64,000 nucleotides of DNA from Tetrapyrgos nigripes (lineage: Eukaryota > Basidiomycota > Agaricomycetes > Agaricales > Campanellaceae), in NCBI GenBank assembly GCA_013368315.1, contig JAACJM010000218.1:1-64000 (forward strand), read 5' to 3'. Shown here piece by piece: positions 22,258-32,900 of this stretch; within the stretch, counting starts at the first letter, position 1; each line of letters opens with the position of its first letter. The notes beneath the pieces were generated by a model. The model worked only from the letters and a program-made list of their open reading frames with translations. It did no database searches and was not told where the DNA came from. The translations under genes and the position numbers were made by a program.

Positions 22258-22265
22258 TATAAATA
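22258..22265 (+). promoter_or_regulatory. TATA box of the peptide gene
   Basis: TATAAATA lies 76 bp before the ATG and is conserved, with flanking TACCGTCCTCCTCGCTGCTC, in the inverted copy (55384-55391, minus strand). Confidence 0.7.
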
Positions 22266-22333
22266 CCGTCCTCCTCGCTGCTCGCCAATACCAACCAGTC
22301 GCGGCATCATCGAAACCATTCCGTCATTCCATA

Positions 22334-22590
22334 ATGCTCTTCAAGCTTAACGTTACCTTTTTCTCCTGGCTGCTTGTTCTTGCAGCGGCCACTCAGACTA
22401 TCGCTGCACCCGTTGAAGGTGGGATACCCTTCGCTATAGCTGATTCTTATGCTCAAAATGTACCTGTCTCTCATGTTAGCTGGCGAGCTTGAGGTTGACG
22501 AAGGCCGTATGTTTCCATATACAATATCTTGTTGGATTCGTCTAATTTTGGTGCACAGTTATTTGCGATGGTACTGATGTTTGTCCTTGA
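22334..22590 (+). CDS. 47-aa secreted peptide precursor with C-terminal CX5C-Pro, candidate RiPP-like precursor
   Basis: Exons 22334-22418, 22480-22506 and 22559-22590; introns of 61 and 52 nt are GT-AG, the second with a classic GTATGT donor and TCTAAT branch-like site. Residues 1-25 form a signal peptide (hydrophobic FFSWLLVLAAAT, likely cleavage near TIAA-P). A short acidic propeptide follows (PVEAGELEVDEG), then LICDGTDVCP and stop. The unspliced frame would also be open for 52 codons. The spliced model is preferred because the paralogue at 55075-55328 keeps the same two introns, the same exon-2 start and a C-terminal CX5CP with different residues. A conserved leader with a variable core is typical of precursor peptides. 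No Kex2 dibasic site is seen. The two Cys could form a disulfide; modification by the nearby UstYa-like proteins is inference. Confidence 0.7.
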
Positions 22591-23740
22591 ACCCTGATCA
22601 TGGAGAGCAATAATATTTCTTTTCGGTGATTAATCCTTCGTTACCACTCACTATGTACTTAGCTAACTTTCCGTTAATTAGATATCCTTAGAATCGAGCG
22701 ATATTTGCCTTATTGTCTGCTTTGTAAAAAATCGAAAAAAAAGTTCTTTGTAAAGTAACTGAACGGTAGTCTAAAGCGTAAAAGGCGGCGTTTTATCAGA
22801 AGTGTAGAGTTGACTATCTATGCTGTGCTAAAAGGGCCAAAAATAAATGTCGACACTTTGGTTGATTTTCGACGATTTTTAACACTTTGTCAAGATTTTC
22901 ACGATGTGTCGACACCTTCAAGTGTGATGTGTGACAATAGGTTTTTCGATACCTCGAACTTTTTCTGAGTGTCGAACTTTCAGCATGACGTGACACTGGT
23001 ACTTTTCTAAGCTGTTTGTAGTCTCGAGTATCCAGACTATATACACACTATGGTGTATATAGTCTGGTGCAAACCTAGAGCAGCGCTGAAAAGTTATGAC
23101 ATAATCACCAGATATTCTCATGACCAATTTCCTTTCATTTTCGCTCCTAATTCCACTCAAAGAATATATATTATTTGATAAATCTTTAGTGTGAACATTT
23201 CTGAGTCTACATGCCAAAAATTACGAGCAGAACGAAGCAGAACTCGCAAAAATGCCCGAAGGCCATTTCCGCGTCAACACAGCCACTTCCGCTTCAATCT
23301 TTTGGCTGCGCTTTTGTCCCCTCCATAAGTAGTACTTCTAGTCTACATCTCAAGCCAAAAACTTTTTACTCATTTTACTCTGCCATAACTATGTATATCT
23401 GAGAAAAGTTGGAGTAATTTGGGGCAGAAATGCGCATGCCTTTGCGTTGCCGGCGTCGATTATGTAATATCTTTGCAGCGCTGCGAGATTACCATAAGAC
23501 TAAGCTGTTTGTAAGCTACTTTTGATCACTTCGACTAACTAGATGATATTCTAGGAGTATTGGATCTCCTAAGAATGAGGTCTATGATTGCTGACAGTGT
23601 AGGAGAACCCCTATTGTCTCCTCTTCCTCCTACACCATCTACTTGTGCATTCCAGCCAAAGTAGAATAGTGTAGCGCTTGTTCTCTCTCTCGCTAACTAC
23701 CTAAATTCACTTTAATCTTTTAAATCTCATTGCTAATCCT
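22591..23740. other. AT-rich spacer with a hairpin
   Basis: No gene is supported. Positions 23032-23046 and 23053-23067 form a perfect 15-bp inverted repeat (CCAGACTATATACAC) with a 6-nt loop. The region just before 23744 (from about 23540) is probably the 5' untranslated end of the DIRS-like element, but its terminal repeat was not found. Confidence 0.4.
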
Positions 23741-23743
23741 GCT

Positions 23744-24294
23744 ATGTCCAGTAACGAGTCCAGCAGAGGTTCTATTCCCTCCACACTTTCTAATACCCCC
23801 ACCATCACATCCAATCCTTACCTTCAATTTTGCCCTGATTTCTCTGACGATTCTTGGAGCACTGTTAAAGCTGCCTTGATCCAAGCAAACCTGCAAGAGA
23901 CGAATGAGATTATAGTACAGAAATTGAAAGATTCCTGGAATGCTGAGCATGCCAAGTGATGCGAACACTGGGATCTTCAGGAAGATAGAAGACTGGCCGC
24001 TCAGATGGGACAATTGAGACTGCCACATCAGGATCCAGACCCAGAGAACCCTGACAGTGAGAAGAAGAAGACTAAATTGGACAACTTCAACTACAACACA
24101 AAAAAAGTCAGGTCCTGACTATCTCTCCTGTTGCATCTCACAATACACTGCAACCAAGCTCGCCAATGGCAATTATTTGGAACTCTGGAACTGGACACAT
24201 GAAGCCTACAATCATGCCATTAAAACTGACTCTTCCCTCACCTCCAGTGAGGCTTTCATGCTAGCCCAGAAAGACGGAATCATTTCCTTACAAC
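23744..24294 (+). pseudogene. DIRS-like element, gag-like ORF, 5' part
   Basis: The frame starts at ATG 23744 and is broken near 23957. It continues in matching frames with Lys-rich and aromatic blocks (EKKKTKLDNFNY, then LWNWTHEAYNHAI) typical of the first protein of agaricomycete DIRS-like elements. At 24294 it is cut by gypsy-B. Reading across the gypsy-B insertion and dropping one copy of the duplicated target gives an uninterrupted frame into 33832. That shows this is the older host element. Confidence 0.7.
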
Positions 24295-24660
24295 TGTCAT
24301 GACGTCTATATTTGGTACTATTTATTTCTTCTTATCTCCGTATCCTCAGATCTTTACACCATATGACTCTTGTTCCACATGCTACGCACCGGACCTTTCA
24401 TTTCTCCAATACAGCTTCGATACAGCTCCTTACAGCCTCCCTTACAGCTTTACTTTTACATATATAAACCCTGTCCTGACACCCGGTTCCCCATCTCGAC
24501 CTCTTCGTTGTTGGGACCAGGTGTGTATTCCCCTTTTCATTACTTCTTTCACCTTTACTGATGGACACTGTAGTTCCAGTACTTACTGCTGTCTGTTAGG
24601 TATTTAATACATTCTTCGTCGTTGGGCCAGTTCCAGTACTTACTGCTGTCTGTTAGTTGA
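24295..24660 (+). repeat. gypsy-B 5' LTR, first part
   Basis: Matches the 3' LTR, with extra segments around 24485-24520 and 24600-24650 (the GTTCCAGTACTTACTGCTGT block appears twice). The 5' LTR is therefore about 420 bp in total against 339 bp for the 3' LTR. It is interrupted at 24660 by the copia element and resumes at 27997. Confidence 0.85.
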
Positions 24661-24894
24661 TGTTGGAATTAAATGATAACGATCAAGTTACTAAGCTACT
24701 ATGCATACGGCATCAATCAGGTACTGCGGACATACGGTCAAATGATCATACGGATATACTTAGACTATTTATATTATTATACTACTCTGATTAATGATAT
24801 ATACTTGAGAGTTAAGCGAGATACGTTCGCACGCTCTTACCCCCACTTTGTGACTCTCGCTAAGATTATTCGCTATGATAACCTAAGTCTAATA
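24661..24894 (+). repeat. copia 5' LTR
   Basis: Begins TGTTGGAATTAAATG and ends CTAAGTCTAATA; 234 bp, matching 27758-27991. Confidence 0.95.
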
Positions 24895-24908
24895 GGTTAT
24901 GGGCCCCA
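24895..24908 (+). promoter_or_regulatory. primer-binding site, complementary to an initiator-tRNA-Met anticodon arm
   Basis: GGTTATGGGCCCCA directly follows the 5' LTR. Its complement reads GGGCCCATAACC, close to the anticodon stem-loop of eukaryotic initiator tRNA-Met (which has CAT in the loop). Priming from an internally cleaved initiator tRNA is known for copia-type elements. Confidence 0.6.
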
Positions 24909-24987
24909 CCTAGCTTGCTATAACTTCGATAAACACTTGTTCTACTCTGCTTTACTCTCTACTCATACTCTGTTCCTGGACTAGTAT

Positions 24988-27750
24988 ATGACTAGTCGAC
25001 AAACTCGATCTCAAGGATCAGTCCCAGATATCCCACTTCCTACTACCAGTTGCCACTCTAGTGCACACCCCTCTGGTACCCAAACTCCTACTCCGCCCGT
25101 ATCATCTACTTCGCAAGCACAACCACCTGATCCTTTCATCCAAAACCCTCTTCCATTCGCACTTGATCCCATTATGTCTGATGCTGGCGAAAATACTAGG
25201 ACTAATGTCCGGGATACTGTCCCTACTCCATCATTATCTCCTCCATCTACCCCTACTTCGTCGGTCGCATTATCTATGCCCGAAAATACAAACCCCAACT
25301 ACGTGATGCCACTCAGCGACATCAACAAAGCTTTTGATTCCTTGACAGTTCTTACTGGCAGTGAAAATTGGAAGATGTGGTACTTTCGCGTTAATAGCGC
25401 TTTACGGGTGATTCGTCACCAACACTTTAAAAGTTCCGGGTTACATCCTGGTAATACTGTCAAACTAGCCTGTTTTAACGCTATTACAGGCAAGATTGAT
25501 GATAAAATCATGATCCACTACATCGAAGAGTCGGATGCAATAGAGCTTATTAAGAAGCTCAAGCAACGTTTCGACCCTTCATCCACAGTTCAAGAGTCTA
25601 ACGAGCTGTGGAAACTCTTCAACTTACATAAACCAGTCTGGGAGTTTGATAAGCTCCTTGACGAAGCTCAGGATCTGTGGGCTTCTATCAAGAAGAGAGA
25701 CATAGATGTCTCGGATCAAGTCTTTTACTCAGCTCTAGTGGGGATTATTCCTCCACACTATCACTTTGTTCGCAGTTCTTACGAAGCAACTGTGGATGCA
25801 GCTGCAGCTACATGGGATGCCACTACTGCAGCTGAAGGGGAGAAACCCGTATACACAGCTGTCGACCTCATTGCGCGGCTAAAGAAGGAATTCACTAACT
25901 ATCGTTTGAGCAATGCTCGAACGTATCCTTCGAAGAAGTCCGACAAGAAGTCTGGTAGCACTAGTCAAGGTGGTGCTCAACGATCGGACAAGTCAAAAGG
26001 GGAACGCGCTAACGCTGCAGCGCCGTACCAGAAGCCTTCTGATGGCAAAAAGGATCGGAAGTGCTTCAACTGCAACAAGATGGGTCATACGACCCAGACG
26101 TGCCCAGAACCGTGGACTGAAAAGTCCAAAGAAGCTATGAAGAAGAAAGGGATTACTAAACAATCCAACAAAGGCAAGACCAAGGAGAATGCATCAGTTG
26201 CCATCTCCATGCCTGCGTCTTCTTCTTCTCAAATTGCGACTACGTCAACTTCGCAATCGGACTGGGTACAGTCGATTTCTTTGGGCGACGTTGAGATGGA
26301 AGACTCAGAGACTCCGGTGAGTCATCATATTTCCCTACCTGCTTTTACCGCGATCTCTGACCAAGATCATACGCATATCATTGATTCTGGTGCTACTATA
26401 CACTGTACACCATATCTTAACTTACTTTTTAACGTTCATACTACGCCTGCCGTAACTTTAACTGTTGCCAATTCAGAGCATCTAGATCTTCAATTAGCAG
26501 GCGATATGCGGGTAGAAGTTAGGAAGGACAATGGTGAGTCTTCATCGATCACTCTTAAAAATGTATACTATAACTCAAAACTTCCGTTTACTTTAATCAG
26601 CATTTCACAAAAAGCGGACTATACTTTTACTTTTCATGATCATTTATGTATAATACGTAATGACAAGGACAATTTCATTGGCGTTATACACGAGAGTGCC
26701 AAACTTTACTCCATCACAACTAAAAAATTGAGTGATAGCGTTGCTACTTTAAGTTTATATGAACTTCACAAACAAATTGGTCATATGAGTTATACAAATC
26801 TAAAAACATTACTAAAAACAGATAAATCTATTATTACAATCATTATTGATGATTGGACAGAAACTCAATGCGAAGACTGCATCATCAATAATATACATAG
26901 ACTTTCTGTTCCGAAACAACGTACTTCAGAATTAGCAGAAAACTTCGGAGACCATTTTCATATTGATATATTTGGTCCATTACGAACTGCCTCTATTGAA
27001 GGCTACAAATACTGGTTAACCATCGTTGACGACTGTACGCGTTGGTTAATATTATCTCCACTTAAAACAAAAGACGAAGCCTATACCCAATGGGTTACAT
27101 TTACTACTGAACTATTTACACAATATGGTATCAAAGTTAAAATTCTACAATCAGACAACGATGCCGTATTTACTTCGGGTGCATTCAAAAACTACCTGAA
27201 AGCACAAGGTACAATTGCACGTTATACAGTTCATGACACGCCTCAGCAAAATGGAGTTGCTGAAAACATACATCAACATATCATGAATGGTATTTGTGTT
27301 AATCTGCATACTGGAAAACTACCTAATCGTTTATGGTGGCATGCAGGACTTTATACTATGTACATACTTAATAGATCTCCGAAAACTCGAGGCACACTGG
27401 TAACTTTATCAGTTACTGAGGCTGAACTATGCGCACTCGCACATGCCTCACAAGAAGCTATTTATTTGAAAGGTTTTATAGAAGAAATTCTAAATGCCGA
27501 ACAGGAGCCAGTACTTATCAACTCAGATAGTGCATCTACTTTGGCAATTATACGTGCTCCTGAAGAACAACATACTCAGAGAACTAAGCATTTCAATATC
27601 CGTAAAAACTTCCTTACTGATCGGATACATCAACGATACATACGAGTTAAACATGTGTCAACTAATGATCAACTTGCAGATATACTTACGAAAGCTCTCT
27701 CCGCTGATAAGATCAAGTGTTTCTCCCGATTACTAGGGATATCCGCTTGA
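24988..27750 (+). CDS. copia Gag-protease-integrase-RNase H polyprotein with RT deleted, 920 aa
   Basis: Domains in order: a Ser/Thr/Pro-rich N-terminus (1-100); a Gag UBN2-like region (about 110-310); the zinc knuckle CFNCNKMGHTTQTC (about 360); protease with IIDSGATIHC (about 465); the GAG-pre-integrase zinc region (HKQIGH...CEDC, about 595-635); and an integrase core with D in HIDIFGPL, D in QSDNDAVF and E in PQQNGVAEN. Then, after LNRSPKTRGTL (about residue 800), the frame jumps directly to the RNase H segment SVTEAELCALAHASQEA. The approximately 500 residues of integrase C-terminus and RT normally in between are missing (full copia polyproteins are about 1,400 aa). The deletion is in frame and no stop occurs. 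Confidence 0.9.
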   Translation: MTSRQTRSQGSVPDIPLPTTSCHSSAHPSGTQTPTPPVSSTSQAQPPDPFIQNPLPFALDPIMSDAGENTRTNVRDTVPTPSLSPPSTPTSSVALSMPENTNPNYVMPLSDINKAFDSLTVLTGSENWKMWYFRVNSALRVIRHQHFKSSGLHPGNTVKLACFNAITGKIDDKIMIHYIEESDAIELIKKLKQRFDPSSTVQESNELWKLFNLHKPVWEFDKLLDEAQDLWASIKKRDIDVSDQVFYSALVGIIPPHYHFVRSSYEATVDAAAATWDATTAAEGEKPVYTAVDLIARLKKEFTNYRLSNARTYPSKKSDKKSGSTSQGGAQRSDKSKGERANAAAPYQKPSDGKKDRKCFNCNKMGHTTQTCPEPWTEKSKEAMKKKGITKQSNKGKTKENASVAISMPASSSSQIATTSTSQSDWVQSISLGDVEMEDSETPVSHHISLPAFTAISDQDHTHIIDSGATIHCTPYLNLLFNVHTTPAVTLTVANSEHLDLQLAGDMRVEVRKDNGESSSITLKNVYYNSKLPFTLISISQKADYTFTFHDHLCIIRNDKDNFIGVIHESAKLYSITTKKLSDSVATLSLYELHKQIGHMSYTNLKTLLKTDKSIITIIIDDWTETQCEDCIINNIHRLSVPKQRTSELAENFGDHFHIDIFGPLRTASIEGYKYWLTIVDDCTRWLILSPLKTKDEAYTQWVTFTTELFTQYGIKVKILQSDNDAVFTSGAFKNYLKAQGTIARYTVHDTPQQNGVAENIHQHIMNGICVNLHTGKLPNRLWWHAGLYTMYILNRSPKTRGTLVTLSVTEAELCALAHASQEAIYLKGFIEEILNAEQEPVLINSDSASTLAIIRAPEEQHTQRTKHFNIRKNFLTDRIHQRYIRVKHVSTNDQLADILTKALSADKIKCFSRLLGISA

Positions 27751-27757
27751 AGGGGAG
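27750..27757 (+). promoter_or_regulatory. copia polypurine tract
   Basis: AAGGGGAG lies directly before the 3' LTR and overlaps the final codon of the polyprotein frame. Confidence 0.7.
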
Positions 27758-27991
27758 TGTTGGAATTAAATGATAACGATCAAGTTACTAAGCTACTATG
27801 CATACGGCATCAATCAGGTACTGCGGACATATGGTCAAATGATCATACGGATATACTTAGACTATTTATATTATTATACTACTCTGATTAATGATATATA
27901 CTTGAGAGTTAAGCGAGATATGTTCGCACGCTCTTACCCCCACTTTGTGACTCTCGCTAAGATTATTCGCTATGATAACCTAAGTCTAATA
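27758..27991 (+). repeat. copia 3' LTR
   Basis: 234 bp. Compared with the 5' copy it has TG where the 5' copy has CG at two places (GATATG versus GATACG near 27919; CATATGG versus CATACGG near 27830). Confidence 0.95.
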
Positions 27992-27996
27992 GTTGA

Positions 27997-28050
27997 GTTG
28001 AGCCTGTAGCTCCTCGTTATCGCTATCTAAGCGCTCGCCTCTTTGTGACA
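27997..28050 (+). repeat. gypsy-B 5' LTR, second part
   Basis: GTTGAGCCTGTAGCTCCTCG to GTGACA matches the end of the 3' LTR at 33826. It follows the copia TSD GTTGA (27992-27996). Confidence 0.85.
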
Positions 28051-29920
28051 TTAGGTCGAGATCCCTTACTGCACTGGTGGCCTCCATATAGGTCGTCCTT
28101 GCAGGTGTTACTGTCACCACGTCTGGATGATACGCTGATTCATCTGTCTCTGCATCTCCTCCACCGTCTCCGACACCACTGCTCTGTGTAGATTGGCTAC
28201 ATGGTCTTGACTTATCAGATCAGAAGCACGTCAGCTTTGATATTGACAGCTACCTTGAAGACAGAGAAGAACTCTACAACAACTGCCAGCAACAGCATTG
28301 TCCCCATGCTCATCACTCCATCCCCCAGGTCCACTACTACTTCTGGGAAGGAGAAAACAGTATAATCCTACCCAGCAATCCAGCCCTACTCCACTCCCAC
28401 TTCCTACACCTTGCCTTCAGCCACCTGCCATTCTCTGGTCCTGAATTTAGTACTTCCACTGTTCCGTCACCAGACATCACTCACACTCCACTCCTGCTAT
28501 CTGCTCCACCTTCTGCCATACCAACAGCCTGTCCCAGTCCTACGCTCACACCCAATCCATCCCCTCTTCCTGTGTCACCAACCCCACTCAGTCCTGTTGC
28601 CTCCCCAATCACTGACATTGACATGTCCTCTGCCGCCCTTGAAAACTTCCTCCAGGCTCTGGTCAACAACCAGAACCAGCTGCAGCAGGCAATCACCAAT
28701 TTGGTGAATAGGCCTACCCATGAATCCTCAGACAAAATTCCCAAACCTGCCCCATTCAAAGGCAAGCCAGCCAAACTCAACTCCTTCATATCTCTCTTCA
28801 TTCTACAGCTCAAACTTGACAGTGGGAAACTCGACCCACAGAAGTGTATTGCAGAAGCACTCCTTATGATGGAGGGATTCACTGCAGAATGGGCCACAGA
28901 GTATGCTCATCATATCAGCAGAGTCTGAGCAGAAGAAGCTGGAGCAGTCTTCCCCTGGGAAGGAAACTGGGACAACTTCACCCACGCACTAAAGGTTCAG
29001 TTTGGAGTAGCAAACGAGCAGCAGCTGGCCAAGAACAAGCTTGAGGCATTGAAGCAGGGAGATAAAACAGTCACGGAGTTCTCTCAGATTTTCAAGATGT
29101 GGGCAGAGAAGACTGGGTTCTCAGATCAGGACCTCCAGTACAAGTTCCAGAAGCGCCTTCATAAAGACCTATTGTTCCCATTAGCAAATGTGGAGCTAGG
29201 ACAGAAGGAGGCTCCTAAAAACCTGGACAAGTTGATCAACTGAGCACTGCATGTGGAACAGACCCTAGCAGAGTTTGTAGGAAAACCGGTCACTCCAAAT
29301 TCTCCTCCACACGAGACCCTAATACCATGGACATTGACGCCTCCCATACCAAGCGTTCCCAGGGTAACGGATGCACCTTCATGGACCACCAGAAAGCGAT
29401 GCAGGGGCGCTGCTACAGTTGCAGTTCCAAGGACCACCTGAAATGAGATGGGAACCATGGACATGACAAGTGTGACTACTGTGAGAGGGTGGGTCATCGT
29501 TCTTCTGTCTGTCAGGACCAATACATGGGTCAACCCAGAGGAGGAGGCTGAAGCAGGCAACATGTGGCTGCCACTGGGAGTGACTCTTTTAGTCTCTTCC
29601 CTGATGACCCACTGCCTTCTGCCTCTACTCCCACCCCTGCTGCTACTGTCGCTGCTTCCTCGTCCACTGAATTGCCATCTGTGCTTGCTGCCTTGCAACA
29701 ATCTATTGCCGATAAAACTGCCTTACTCTGTAACATCGCTAACCAACAGGGTTTTTGAAACAGGTGTCCGTTCCTGCCATGATGTGAACACCCCTGACTA
29801 CCCATATGCTCTTGTTCCTCGTACGATTCTATTCTCTCATGTACCATATCCAGTATCCCTGAAATAGAATCTTGTGCTTCTCACTTCTGTATATGTGTGA
29901 AACTCTGAGGAAGACGAAAT
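28051..29920 (+). pseudogene. gypsy-B gag region, broken
   Basis: After a leader, a Pro/Ser-rich stretch leads to MSPTPLSPVAS at 28572. Capsid sequence follows (FKGKPAKLNSFISLF) to an in-frame TGA at 28926-28928, then continues in the same register (WEGNWDNFTHALKVQFG) to a second TGA at 29241-29243, and on to about 29600. Both stops can arise from CGA codons by C to T. A Cys-rich knuckle region near 29400-29500 is out of frame. Not translatable as one product. Confidence 0.75.
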
Positions 29921-29926
29921 GAGGCA

Positions 29927-32900
29927 GTGGTAGTGGTGATGGTTGACAGTGGAGCTACAGGTCTGTTCCTGGGACAATCATTTGTAAAGCAGCACCAGAT
30001 TCAAACCTATCCCCTCTGTAAACCCCTTGGGACCCTTAACCGAGCAGGGCATATAGATCAGTTCTGCCAGCTAGCTATGACAGCAGATGGACTGGAGACA
30101 TGGCTAGATTTTCTGGTTATGGACTTAGGCAGAGAAGATGTCATCCTGGGCCTTCCCTGGTTGCATAAGATGAACCCACAGATTGACTGGACGAGTGGCC
30201 AGCTGCAAATCCCTATGACACCCCCCCCATCAGTGGAAGAGGTCCCTGATCAGGATCAGTTCGTTGCTACCAATTTTGGACCAACCACAAGGGGAAATGC
30301 CATCCTAGAAGGCACAGAGTCCGAATCAACCCAGGCGATTCCTTAGGGAACACATGCACCCACAGACCAACCCCCAGATCTGGCAACAGAAAAGGAGGAG
30401 GAACCCCAAGTCTATCATATTCGTGCTAATCGGGCCACAAGGCATTCCTGGAACAAAGCAGGGATCCTTGCTGACACTGGAGAAGAAGTCTGGTGTGCTG
30501 CAGGGTTCACTTACTCACAACAGCTGGCTGAGGAGGTAAACCGGATGAAACCAAAACAGTTGTTTGAGGAGATAGTCCCTCCTCAATATCAGGATTATTC
30601 TCACGTCTTCTCCAAAGCTGAGTCAGAACGCCTCCCTGCACACAAACCCTGGGATCATGCTATTGAATTGGTACCTGGAGCACCTGCCACCCTACAAACC
30701 AAGATCTACCTGATGTCCATCAATGAACAGCAGGAGCTCGATCAATTCCTCGATGAGAATATCTGTAAGGGTTATATCTGACCCTCCAAATCCCCTCTGT
30801 CCTCTCCTGTCTTCTTTGTGAAGAAGAAAGACAGGAAACTTCGGTTTGTTCAGGATTACCGACGTCTAAATGAGTACACTATTAAGAACCGCTACCCTCT
30901 TCCCCTCATTGCTGACATAGTCAGTCGCCTTCAAGGTGCCAAGTACTTCACCAAGTTTGATGTAATAACAATGTCCAGATCAAACAGGGGGATGAGTGGA
31001 AGGCAGTTTTTGCAACCAACCGGGGGCTCTTTGAACCTACTGTCATGTTCTTCAGATTGACAAACTCGCCAGCTACTTTCCAGGGCCTCATGAACTCCCT
31101 CTTCTCAGACTTGATCACAGCAGGAAAGGTAGCAGTTTATCTGGATGACATCCTGATCTTCAATGGGACTCTGGAAGAGCATCGAGAGGTGGTTTGGGAA
31201 GTGCTAGCCAGGTTGAAAAGGAATGATCTGTATCTGAGGCCAGAGAAATGCGAGTTTGAACAGGAAGAGATAGAATATCTTGGGTTGATTATCCAGGAGG
31301 GGCAAGTCCATATGGACCCTGTGAAGGTGGCAGCAGTACAGCACTGCCCAGTCCCCTGCAATGTCTGTGACGTCCAGGCATTCTTAGGCTTTGCTAACTT
31401 CTATCGACGATTCATACAGAACTTTGCCAAAACTGCTCAACCTCTGAATGACCTTACACGTAAAGACATCTCGTTTAACTGGGGAACTCAACAACAGGAA
31501 GCCTTTGACTCCCTTTGAACTGCCTTCACATCTGCTCCTGTTCTTACACTCTGGTCACTGGATCGTCCTACTCAAGTTGAAGTAGATGCTTCTGGCTTTG
31601 CAATAGGAGGAGCCCTGATGCAGATGTTAGAAGACAGTCTTTGGCACCCAGTAGCATTCTGTTCAGTCAGCTGAACGCAATTATGAAATCTACGACTGAG
31701 AAATGCTGGCTATTATCGAGGCACTGAAGGACTGGCAGAGTTATCTGGAAGGACTACCACAGCCCTTTGAGATCATCACAGATCACTCCAATCTAGAGTT
31801 CTGGCAAACAGCACAGGATCTCAGTCGACGACAAGCGAGATGGGCCCTTTGGCTATCATGCTTTGACTTCCGACTGGTCCATCACCCAGGCAAAGCAAAT
31901 ACCCAAGTGGACACTCTCTCTCGCCTTTCCCCCCACCAAGTTACAGACTGAGAAGACAACTTGGAAACCACAGTACTCAGACCTGAACACTTTGTAAGGC
32001 TTGCTGCTACTGCACTGGTCAACCCCCTAGAGGAACAGATTCGACAGGCACTGGAGAGAGAAGTGGAGGTGTTAAAAGGACTAGAGAAGTTGAGGAAGGA
32101 GGGGTTGCAACAACTTGCCAATGGCTTACCTGAATGGGAAGAGGATAATGGATTGGTATACCACAAGGGGCGAGTCTATGTTCCTCCAGATGAAGAGCTG
32201 CAGAAGGCAATAGTGGAACAGTGCCACGATGAGCCATCAGCAGGACATCCAGGGCTACATGGAACACTTGACCTGGTAACCTCACACTTCTGGTGGCCCA
32301 CCATTCACTCCTTTGTGGAGAAGTATGTTGAGGGATGTGACAAATGCACCAGGAAGAAGCTACAGTTTCACCCACAAGCAGTAATCCAACCCTTGGACAT
32401 ACCCTTAGGACTCTGGGAAGAAGTTGGAGTCGACCTCATTACACAGCTACCATCCTCACAAGGTTATGATGCAATCCTAGTCTGCACTGACCTCTATGGA
32501 AAACAAGTCCACACCCTTCCCTGCACCTCTAACATCACTGCCACTGAAGTCGCTGACCTATACTACCGAGAGATTTTCCGCCTTCATGGCCTCCCACTTT
32601 GCTTTGTGTCTGATTGTGGTCCACAGTTTGCAGCCCAAGCCATGCACTCTCTGTTAGATCATCTCAGGATCAAGTCAAACCTTTCCTCAGGCTACTGACC
32701 CCAGACAAATGGACAGACAGAACAAGCCAACCAGCGTCTCTACACTAACTATAGGCAGGATGATTGGGTAGAGCACCTTCCTATGGCTGAGTTTGTTCTG
32801 AACTCCTGCACACACTCTGCACATGGCTTGGCACCTTTTGAGGTGACTTATGACTACCTTCCTCTGTTCAACATACCAGTGGGCCACTGCACAGGCATCC

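Larger units (their letters stand above)
24661..27991 (+). mobile_element. Ty1/copia-type LTR element lacking reverse transcriptase
   Basis: LTRs at 24661-24894 and 27758-27991 are 234 bp each and differ at two sites, both C to T in CpG. The TSD GTTGA lies at 24656-24660 and 27992-27996. The element sits inside the gypsy-B 5' LTR. It carries one long open frame of 920 codons from which the RT domain is missing. The near-identical LTRs and the open frame mark it as the youngest LTR insertion here. It would need RT supplied by another element. Confidence 0.95.

Noticed and set aside
22334..22492. Unspliced 52-aa reading of the peptide gene
   Set aside because: The frame is open, but the paralogue keeps both introns and a C-terminal CX5CP only when spliced, while the unspliced ends of the two copies do not resemble each other.
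28926..28928. Programmed stop-codon readthrough between gypsy-B gag segments
   Set aside because: Similar TGA stops occur at many Arg positions throughout pol and in other elements, so mutation of CGA is the simpler explanation.
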